Below are positions 1-4,136 of a DNA stretch of 28,074 nt, in pieces. The DNA comes from Alphaproteobacteria bacterium UBA7314 (GTDB lineage: Bacteria > Pseudomonadota > Alphaproteobacteria > MPNO01 > UBA830). Below the pieces are notes generated by a model, which was not told the origin of the DNA, ran no database searches, and was given only the letters and a program-made list of their open reading frames with translations. Position 1 is the first letter of the stretch. Each line of letters begins with the position of its first letter. The stretch spans positions 1 to 28,074 of the forward strand of contig DKQG01000044.1 of NCBI GenBank assembly GCA_002471575.1. Direction: 5' to 3'. A program made the position numbers and the translations under genes.

Positions 1-7
1 TGAAACG

Positions 8-280
8 ATGGATATTCACCTAATTGTCAAACTGAAGTCCTCATACGAAGCGTGGCATGAATTGTTTATTAATGACGCGGAGAACCGATCAAAGATTTGT
101 GATGAGAGTAGGACCCTTGTTGGAAAAGCGGATGATGCAACCGCTCTGGTCACCCTGTTCAACGTGGATATGCAAGCGATGGCAGCAATGATGGAAGATC
201 CGGACTTCCAGAAACTCACTGAGGATTATGTGATAGAACATATTCCATATTCGCTCACTCCCCTGGCACCCCCCGCATAA
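8..280 (+). CDS. small DUF3764-like hypothetical protein
   Basis: A 90-residue soluble protein with no signal peptide or membrane segment. It opens with a beta-strand-like stretch (IHLIVKLKSS), then an aromatic helix (YEAWHELF), then alternating strand and helix with a second hydrophobic strand (ATALVTLF) and a helix rich in Met (MQAMAAMMEDPDF). The size, the KLKSSYEAW opening and the closing pattern resemble DUF3764, a ferredoxin-like fold family of about 90 residues common in marine cyanobacteria. This is by memory of the family pattern, not by a search. The function of that family is unknown. The frame is open to the window edge, so a longer N-terminus cannot be excluded, but the ATG at 8 fits the family start. 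It is the first gene of the AT-rich accessory patch. Confidence 0.6.
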   Translation: MDIHLIVKLKSSYEAWHELFINDAENRSKICDESRTLVGKADDATALVTLFNVDMQAMAAMMEDPDFQKLTEDYVIEHIPYSLTPLAPPA

Positions 281-376
281 CCACTCTTCATCCTGTTTGA
301 AGAAACAAGACCTCGATCATTCAATTGATTGGGGTCCTTTCTTATTTGAGACCAAACCTTTGTAATGCTCAAGAAA

Positions 377-462
377 GGGTATCTGAATGGTGTGTCGAGC
401 GGGTCTAATTCTGCAGTGTACCGAACTCGGATGTTCTGACACCATTTCGGTATTAGATACCC
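377..462 (+). promoter_or_regulatory. candidate structured RNA leader
   Basis: Two pairs of inverted arms nest here: GGGTATCT (377-384) with AGATACCC (455-462), and AATGGTGT (386-393) with ACACCATT (439-446). Inside them CGAG (396-399) can pair with CTCG (426-429) and GGT with ACC. Together they form a long interrupted stem-loop ending 19 bases before the GGAGG of the 18-codon ORF at 490. It matches no riboswitch class that I recognise. It may be a regulatory leader, a small RNA, or chance structure. The rest of the 281-489 gap shows nothing else I can name. Confidence 0.35.
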
Positions 463-489
463 AACCGCCGAACCAGCGAGGGAGGCATT

Positions 490-546
490 ATGGTGTATGA
501 GGAATGCGTGATCTCGGACGATTTTTATTGCGTAACTGACACATGA
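490..546 (+). CDS. 18-residue leader ORF, coupled to next gene
   Basis: A very short ORF of 18 codons starts at ATG 490, directly after a strong AGGGAGG Shine-Dalgarno sequence ending at 485. Its product starts MVYEEC and has two Cys and four acidic residues. Its TGA stop (544-546) overlaps the ATG (543-545) of the next ORF in an ATGA arrangement. The downstream ORF has no ribosome site of its own, so the likely role of this ORF is to deliver ribosomes to it (translational coupling). It sits just after the inverted repeats at 377-462, which could control access. It may be a leader peptide or a tiny gene in its own right; no homologue is recognised. Confidence 0.4.
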   Translation: MVYEECVISDDFYCVTDT

Positions 547-707
547 ATCGGTTGAAGATGATTTTTCACGAGTTATTTGCTGCCTATGCGGTGCTGCTCG
601 TTTTTTTTGCGGTCACCTTAATCCTCACTTATCTGAACATTTCCCAAGTCTGGGAACCGTTCGTGCTTGAGCACCTTACTCACCAAGATCTGACTACGGC
701 GGAGTAG
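543..707 (+). CDS. single-helix membrane microprotein
   Basis: A 54-residue ORF starting MNRLKMIFHE with one clear hydrophobic segment at about residues 11-31 (LFAAYAVLLVFFAVTLILTYL), followed by a short polar tail with several acidic and His residues. Positive charges before the segment and acids after it suggest an N-in, C-out inner-membrane protein. No family is recognised. Its ATG overlaps the stop of the 18-codon ORF that carries the Shine-Dalgarno sequence, so it is probably translated by coupling. The hydrophobic pattern and that coupling support it; its small size and lack of known relatives keep confidence moderate. Confidence 0.45.
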   Translation: MNRLKMIFHELFAAYAVLLVFFAVTLILTYLNISQVWEPFVLEHLTHQDLTTAE

Positions 708-791
708 AGGATGCGCGTTGTGGATGCTCACAGAGACCCTTTTCACGACATAACTCTGCCTTTTAATTTTAGGCGACCACGAGGGTGTATA

Positions 792-1166
792 ATGCCAAAA
801 CCTCAAAAAAACGTTCTTGGAACAATTTTGGAAGTGTGCGGAACAGACCCAATTACAGGTTATTTTAGAGACGGATGCTGCAACACGGGCGATGGTGATG
901 TGGGCACTCACACAGTTTGCGCGGTTGTAGATGACCGATTCCTTGAGTTCTCTATGAGCAAGGGAAATGATTTGGTTACACCTCGACCAGAATACGGGTT
1001 CGAGGGTTTAAAGAATGGAGACTGCTGGTGCCTTTGCGCCGTACGCTGGGAAGAAGCACGTCGAGCAGGGTGCGCACCTCGCGTCAAAATTACCTCGACC
1101 AATATCAAGACACTCAAGTATGTGCGTTTGCAGGATCTCAAAGACCACCAAATTGACTTGAATTGA
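792..1166 (+). CDS. DUF2237 family protein
   Basis: A 124-residue protein with the hallmark patterns of DUF2237 (COG3651): NVLG near the N-terminus (7-10), TGYFRDGCCNTG (22-33), GTHTVCAVV (38-46), LEFS (51-54), a TPRPEYGF segment (63-70) and GDCWCLCAVRW (77-87). The conserved Cys residues (29, 30, 43, 78, 80, 82) suggest metal or redox chemistry, but the family's biochemical role is not established. The frame is open further upstream, to 711, but ATG 792 is preceded by GAGGG and begins right at the conserved region, so it is the preferred start. The length matches the family (about 120-130). It is the best-conserved gene in the AT-rich patch, and its stop overlaps the next ORF. Confidence 0.9.
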   Translation: MPKPQKNVLGTILEVCGTDPITGYFRDGCCNTGDGDVGTHTVCAVVDDRFLEFSMSKGNDLVTPRPEYGFEGLKNGDCWCLCAVRWEEARRAGCAPRVKITSTNIKTLKYVRLQDLKDHQIDLN

Positions 1167-1375
1167 GACAGAACCTGACCTTGTGTCACGAATGCCGGTC
1201 AAGCGTTGATGAACGAGAGGGGCGCTGGATTATTCTCGGTGAGAAACCGGATGGATTTGAGTGGGCCTTCATGTGCATCCAATGCATTCGAGACTGGCGT
1301 CAAAGAGGATTGGAGAGAGAAGGTCACTCTCCAGAGCACGTTATTGCAATTTTGAACAGCGAATACCCTCGATAA
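1163..1375 (+). CDS. small CxxC-CxxC (zinc-ribbon-like) protein
   Basis: A 70-residue ORF starting at TTG 1163, overlapping the stop of the DUF2237 gene (ATTGA), so translational coupling is likely. Two Cys knuckles are visible: CHEC (8-11) and CIQC (38-41), 26 residues apart, which suggests a zinc-binding ribbon. The C-terminal half is basic and helical (IRDWRQRGLEREG). No family is recognised. The same CxxC-26/27-CxxC layout appears in the protein at 3607. The TTG start and short length limit confidence; the first in-frame ATG lies past the first knuckle, which argues for TTG. Confidence 0.5.
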   Translation: MRQNLTLCHECRSSVDEREGRWIILGEKPDGFEWAFMCIQCIRDWRQRGLEREGHSPEHVIAILNSEYPR

Positions 1376-1547
1376 AGACCGGCAATTCTCCTTGCGAACT
1401 CCATTTGCGGGTTGATTGCGTACTTCCTATTGTGACTAGGATTTTCTCGAGGACATGGAAACGGGAAAGACCCTGTTCACCCCTAAGTTTGCGGGATCTT
1501 TTCTTGTTTGTGGAAGACCCTTTTAAATACACAACAAAGGTAATCAG

Positions 1548-1673
1548 GTGATCAACGATGTGATCACCGCGCAGATCATCGAACTACGGAATGCGAAGAA
1601 CTCGATTCGGGACATCGCATCGGAAGTAGGTGTCAGTCGAGGAACGGTATCCAACGTCCTCAAGGCAGTGTAA
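1548..1673 (+). CDS. 41-residue helix-turn-helix protein
   Basis: A GTG-initiated ORF of 41 codons, with AAAGG (1536-1540) placed 7 bases upstream. Nearly the whole protein is a helix-turn-helix: a support helix (QIIELRNAK), then SIRDIASEVGVS with the typical A..VGVS turn, and a recognition helix (RGTVSNVLKAV). The pattern resembles the DNA-binding segments of resolvase, LacI-type or Trp-repressor-like proteins. There is no room for a ligand or catalytic domain, so it would act as a minimal DNA-binding protein, probably a dimer, or it is the surviving piece of a larger regulator. The good ribosome site and a stop just before the next gene's Shine-Dalgarno favour a real gene. The palindromes at 1956-2044 are possible targets, by position only. 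Confidence 0.55.
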   Translation: MINDVITAQIIELRNAKNSIRDIASEVGVSRGTVSNVLKAV

Positions 1674-1686
1674 GGGAGATAGATAA

Positions 1687-1872
1687 ATGAGAGTGTTGAG
1701 TGTCCTGGAAGGTGCAGAGGTTGTAATCGCAGACCTAGAAGTAAATCTCGGTGATCAGACGCATTCATCACCCACTCTCTGTGTTCGATACGAGGGCAAC
1801 ATCATTCCCCTCAGTACACCTGATGCACGTCCGATCCTGATGAAATCCGAAAACGCGATCAAAATTACTTAA
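1687..1872 (+). CDS. hypothetical small protein
   Basis: A 61-residue ORF with GGGAG (1674-1678) upstream of ATG 1687, 13 bases after the stop of the helix-turn-helix ORF, so the two are probably cotranscribed. The product is acidic to neutral and beta-rich in appearance (EVVIADLEVNLG, PTLCVRYEGNIIPL), with no membrane segment and one Cys. No family is recognised. It could be a small partner of the DNA-binding protein, but nothing in the sequence proves this. Confidence 0.45.
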   Translation: MRVLSVLEGAEVVIADLEVNLGDQTHSSPTLCVRYEGNIIPLSTPDARPILMKSENAIKIT

Positions 1873-1923
1873 ACTCGACGCAGAAACCTCTAGATCGCTT
1901 TTGCTTATCTGTTACTCTGGTCC

Positions 1924-1948
1924 CGATCCCAAACGAATGTTTGGATCG
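1924..1948 (+). other. hairpin after 1687-1872 gene
   Basis: CGATCCCAAAC (1924-1934) pairs with GTTTGGATCG (1939-1948) around a GAAT loop, with a single bulged C. It lies 52 bases after the stop of the preceding ORF. No T-run follows on the + strand, so it is not a classic intrinsic terminator. It may stabilise a transcript end or be part of the repeat-rich control region before 2063. Confidence 0.35.
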
Positions 1949-1955
1949 GAATAGT

Positions 1956-1998
1956 AACGACCTAATCGTTCTGGTGTAGCAACGACCTTACACGTTCT
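1956..1998 (+). repeat. tandem direct repeat, possible operator
   Basis: Two copies of a 17-18 base unit, AACGACCTAATCGTTCT (1956-1972) and AACGACCTTACACGTTCT (1981-1998), start 25 bases apart. Each copy has AACG...CGTT arms. The second is also flanked by GTGTA...TACAC. Such spaced repeats upstream of a gene are typical of protein-binding sites; the bound protein is unknown. Confidence 0.4.
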
Positions 1999-2028
1999 AC
2001 CTTCCGTATCCCGACATTCTCTTTGCGG

Positions 2029-2044
2029 ATCGCTTTAAAGCGAT
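2029..2044 (+). promoter_or_regulatory. 16-base perfect palindrome before 2063 gene
   Basis: ATCGCTTTAAAGCGAT is a perfect palindrome ending 18 bases before the ATG at 2063 and just ahead of the GGAAAGGG ribosome site. It could be an operator for a dimeric regulator, or a 5' hairpin. TTT follows it, but with only three T it is a weak terminator. Confidence 0.35.
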
Positions 2045-2062
2045 TTTGGAAAGGGAATTCCT

Positions 2063-2527
2063 ATGACTACGCAAATCTACAAAGACCTCTCACTCATTTT
2101 CGGACCTCCTTGCGGAGATTTCTTCGCAGAAGTTGTTTCCCAGTCAAAGACAAGCGGAGAGTCTAGAAGCAAAATTTACGAGGATTTGCTTTTCGACATA
2201 ATTAGGGGAGTCGAGGCACGCGGTTTCTTCGATGAAATTCTAACTAAGATCGTCGGAGAAGACCTGCAGGTTGGAGACACGTTTCGAACAAGACAGATGT
2301 TTAATACTGCACGTCCAGATCTAGAGAAACTCGTCACTAAGTCAGAGGACCCGATCTCCGTCCCAGTCTTAATGTTTTACACCTCACGATTCCTCTCGCC
2401 AGACGGCAATCCCATTAAGACCACCCTTACCACCGACCACCTCGATGCGTTGGCGGCGGTATTAGGGCACACATTGAAACTGGATTGGGTTCAGTCAATC
2501 GCTGCGCACCATTCGCAGGCGGCATAA
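2063..2527 (+). CDS. hypothetical protein
   Basis: A 154-residue soluble protein of unknown family. ATG 2063 follows a good GGAAAGGG Shine-Dalgarno. The product looks mainly helical: a first half rich in charged helices (SKIYEDLLFDIIRGVEARGFFDEILTKI is one such stretch, in pieces), then a segment with LMFYTSRFLSPDG and a terminal helix (HLDALAAVLGHTLKLDWVQ). No signal peptide, membrane helix or catalytic motif is visible. It is the longest orphan gene in the AT-rich patch and has the most elaborate upstream region (tandem repeats and a palindrome), so it may be separately regulated. Confidence 0.65.
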   Translation: MTTQIYKDLSLIFGPPCGDFFAEVVSQSKTSGESRSKIYEDLLFDIIRGVEARGFFDEILTKIVGEDLQVGDTFRTRQMFNTARPDLEKLVTKSEDPISVPVLMFYTSRFLSPDGNPIKTTLTTDHLDALAAVLGHTLKLDWVQSIAAHHSQAA

Positions 2528-2540
2528 CGCCGAACCAATA

Positions 2541-2570
2541 GGTGGGTTCGGGAAATTTCCTGAACCCACC
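2541..2570 (+). other. strong hairpin after 2063 gene
   Basis: GGTGGGTTC (2541-2549) pairs perfectly with GAACCCACC (2562-2570), and the intervening GGAAATTTCC (2551-2560) is itself a palindrome, so the whole 30 bases can fold into one long stem. It begins 14 bases after the stop of the preceding gene. No T-run follows, so it may be a processing or stability element, or a weak terminator. Confidence 0.45.
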
Positions 2571-2605
2571 ATTGCCGCAAATAAGAAACACACTGAGGAA
2601 TTGAA

Positions 2606-2917
2606 ATGACTTACGAGTCCAATGGCGAGACCAAACCAAACTTCCGTTCTGTGGAATTCACAATGTTGGGATACCGCGTCTGTGCGCGTGTACCCAGGCG
2701 AGAGTCTTTAAATCCAATCGGGCAATTCTATGCCGCCAACCATGACTGCCGGGTCCTCGAGGATTATCTCGTTGAGTATTTGCGCAGACCCGCCCCCAAA
2801 CCACATGTCTACAAGTTGAAGGCACATCCACCGATGACCATAACGGAAATAACGCCAACAAACGTCACCTCGTTATGGGATGAGGCACGCATCCGTGGGA
2901 AAGTTGTGATCCCTTGA
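2606..2917 (+). CDS. hypothetical protein, MTY start
   Basis: A 103-residue protein of unknown family. GAGG lies 8 bases before ATG 2606. It is basic in the middle (RVCARVPRRES, LRRPAPKPHVYKLK) and has an N-terminal beta-like stretch (SVEFTMLGYRVCARV). No signal peptide or membrane helix is seen. It shares the initial MTY and a similar start context (TGAAATGACTTACGA versus TGAATGACTTACGA) with the ORF at 3044, which hints at shared origin or copied translation-start sequence. No function can be proposed. Confidence 0.55.
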   Translation: MTYESNGETKPNFRSVEFTMLGYRVCARVPRRESLNPIGQFYAANHDCRVLEDYLVEYLRRPAPKPHVYKLKAHPPMTITEITPTNVTSLWDEARIRGKVVIP

Positions 2918-2932
2918 TTTAATCTTCTGTCC

Positions 2933-2966
2933 AAAAAAGGGGGTCTAATTTCGTCAAATTAGACCC
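2933..2966 (-). terminator. perfect hairpin, T-run on the minus strand
   Basis: GGGTCTAATTT (2941-2951) pairs with AAATTAGACCC (2956-2966), an 11-base perfect stem with a CGTC loop. On the + strand it is preceded by AAAAAAGG, so when read on the - strand the stem is followed by CCTTTTTT, the form of an intrinsic terminator. No - strand gene is seen upstream of it, so it may act mainly as a 3' structure for the + strand gene ending at 2917, or stop antisense transcripts. Confidence 0.5.
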
Positions 2967-3043
2967 TCAGTTCACCTTGCGTTTTTACCCCAAAAATTTA
3001 GTCCAACAGATGGTCGATTTTTGAACAGTGAAACGGAGACTGA

Positions 3044-3202
3044 ATGACTTACGATGGATTCTCGGAGATAGTAATCGAGGGTTATCTTAGAACCTATCAC
3101 ATTAAAGAGACGATGAAGGAGCCAGGTCGATCCTTCGATGAAGTCTGGAAGATGACAGGAATGAAGGATTGGTTCGAATGGGTAGAGGATGTTAACGAAT
3201 GA
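3044..3202 (+). CDS. small acidic hypothetical protein
   Basis: A 52-residue ORF (start MTYDGFSE) with GGAG placed 6 bases before ATG 3044. The product is acidic with three Trp and a helical C-terminal half (SFDEVWKMTGMKDWFEWVEDV). No family is recognised. Its TGA (3200-3202) overlaps the ATG of the next gene (3199) by four bases, the arrangement of a coupled pair. The good ribosome site plus the overlap make it likely real despite the size. Confidence 0.5.
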   Translation: MTYDGFSEIVIEGYLRTYHIKETMKEPGRSFDEVWKMTGMKDWFEWVEDVNE

Positions 3203-3408
3203 AGTTCATGTTGGTCGTTCTGATTACCATGGGGTCACCAGTGATCGGAGAAGAGTCAAAAACCTTCGAACTTAGGATTCCTCAAGAGAGTAAAGAACAA
3301 TGTCTCAGGTCTGCAAAAACGTTTCGGTTCTCACTACCTGTGATTTCCATGGAAACGCGATGTGAACCCAGGCGAGATGACGAAGAACCAGCGATGAAGG
3401 AAATCTGA
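3199..3408 (+). CDS. small secreted protein
   Basis: A 69-residue protein with a short Sec-type signal peptide: Lys at position 2, hydrophobic core FMLVVLITMG, and likely cleavage after about residue 17 (VIG before EES). The mature part is about 50 residues, charged, with two Cys (35 and 55) that could form a disulfide in the periplasm. It overlaps the preceding gene by ATGA, so the two are probably made together. The arrangement resembles small periplasmic proteins of unknown function; no family is recognised. Confidence 0.5.
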   Translation: MKFMLVVLITMGSPVIGEESKTFELRIPQESKEQCLRSAKTFRFSLPVISMETRCEPRRDDEEPAMKEI

Positions 3409-3436
3409 ATAGGAAAGTCTGACAGGTATCTTCCCT

Positions 3437-3541
3437 TTGGGACGGATCATCTATTTGATCATTCGATATTCACTCCGAGCATTTTCCCTGGCATTCAAAC
3501 TGGTGATCATATTCGCGTTAGGGGTCGCAGGATTTATTTGA
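3437..3541 (+). CDS. possible hydrophobic microprotein
   Basis: A 34-codon frame from TTG 3437 is almost entirely hydrophobic or basic: LGRIIYLIIRYSL, then LAFKLVIIFALGVAGFI before TGA. This is the look of a one- or two-helix membrane peptide. The frame extends up to a CTG at 3419, just after AGGAAAG, which would make 40 residues but needs a rare start codon. With no standard start and strong ribosome site together, this is a weak call: it may be a real microprotein, a remnant, or chance. Confidence 0.25.
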   Translation: MGRIIYLIIRYSLRAFSLAFKLVIIFALGVAGFI

Positions 3542-3606
3542 CTTTATGCACTGTTAATTTCCTCATAGGACTCCCCCGTCTAATACCTCTTTGATAGTCA
3601 TGGATC

Positions 3607-3879
3607 ATGACTACCACCAAGACCCCGATAACCATCAGAACAATCTCAGACCTTGCAGAGTCGGGAATGACCCTTGGGCTCCACTGTCTCGAGTGCAATC
3701 GGTGGGGTGAGGTCATCCCTAAAGAATGGTTGGATGCGGGGAAACCTAATGTGAATTACGTCCAACAGAGGTTTAAATGCAGTCAGTGTGGTGCTCGTGC
3801 CGACAAACAACTGCGATCATCACCGACAGGGTTCTCGACCAAAAGTGCATATAAAGGAATGGAACTGTCACCCAGTTAA
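3607..3879 (+). CDS. small zinc-ribbon-like protein
   Basis: A 90-residue protein with two Cys knuckles, CLEC (27-30) and CSQC (58-61), separated by 27 residues, with GAR following the second knuckle. The middle (NRWGEVIPKEWL) and the segment MTLGLHCLECNRWG resemble small zinc-ribbon proteins of alphaproteobacteria in which four Cys bind one zinc. It probably binds nucleic acid or a protein partner, but no role is known. ATG 3607 has a poor ribosome site; ATG 3667 (MTLGLHC) is an alternative start preceded by GGGA and would give 70 residues. It is the last intact gene of the AT-rich patch. Confidence 0.6.
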   Translation: MTTTKTPITIRTISDLAESGMTLGLHCLECNRWGEVIPKEWLDAGKPNVNYVQQRFKCSQCGARADKQLRSSPTGFSTKSAYKGMELSPS

Positions 3880-3908
3880 CGCAAGTTCATTCCAATACGA
3901 CACAATTG

Positions 3909-4043
3909 ATGTTCATGAAAGACGAACTGGATCGCGTGTCGGTGACAATATCAGAACAGGAAAAGGACCGGGTTTCCCGGCTTTTTACCCGCGCCTGCGA
4001 ACTGGAAGTCGCGTTTTTTGAGAGCTTCCACCCGCGGCCCTGA
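3909..4043 (+). pseudogene. tenA-like 3' fragment (thiaminase II family)
   Basis: A 44-codon frame ending at TGA 4041-4043 reads like the last two helices of a TenA/thiaminase II protein: a charged helix (DELDRVSVTISEQEKDRVSR) running into LFTRACELEVAFFESF. This matches the family's C-terminal pattern of a helix with Leu-Glu followed by an aromatic pair. An intact TenA is about 220 residues, so only the 3' end is present. Upstream of about 3909 the frame stays open but loses any resemblance and enters AT-rich sequence. The likeliest reading is that the accessory patch replaced or interrupted the gene. The match is by pattern memory over a short stretch, so other helical proteins are possible. 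Confidence 0.45.
3968..3986 (+). terminator. possible intrinsic terminator
   Basis: CCGGG (3968-3972), loop TTT, CCCGG (3976-3980), then CTTTTT. The form fits a short Rho-independent terminator about 90 bases after the zinc-ribbon gene. It lies inside the tenA-like fragment, so it may be fortuitous; the 5-base stem is short. Confidence 0.35.
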
Positions 4044-4068
4044 CTCAGCAATTCGGGCGCTGTATACT
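4040..4068 (+). promoter_or_regulatory. sigma70-type promoter for gabD
   Basis: A -10 box TATACT (4063-4068) lies 17 bases after CTGACT (4040-4045), a 4-of-6 match to TTGACA. The element continues TATACTCCGC, the same ten bases as at the rpsD promoter (13202-13211). The 5' leader before gabD then has a small GCCCC/GGGGC hairpin (4105-4117) and a strong AAGGGAG ribosome site. Confidence 0.5.
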
Positions 4069-4136
4069 CCGCGCCGAAAATTCCTATTCCACCATCATCA
4101 ATCGGCCCCGGAGGGGCAACCAAGGGAGATAACAAG

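Noticed and set aside
1455..1526. 23-codon ORF after GAGG
   Set aside because: The ribosome site is only 2 bases from the ATG and nothing else supports it.
1261..1551. 96-residue + strand frame
   Set aside because: Overlaps the CxxC protein in another frame, has no ribosome site, and its composition looks random.
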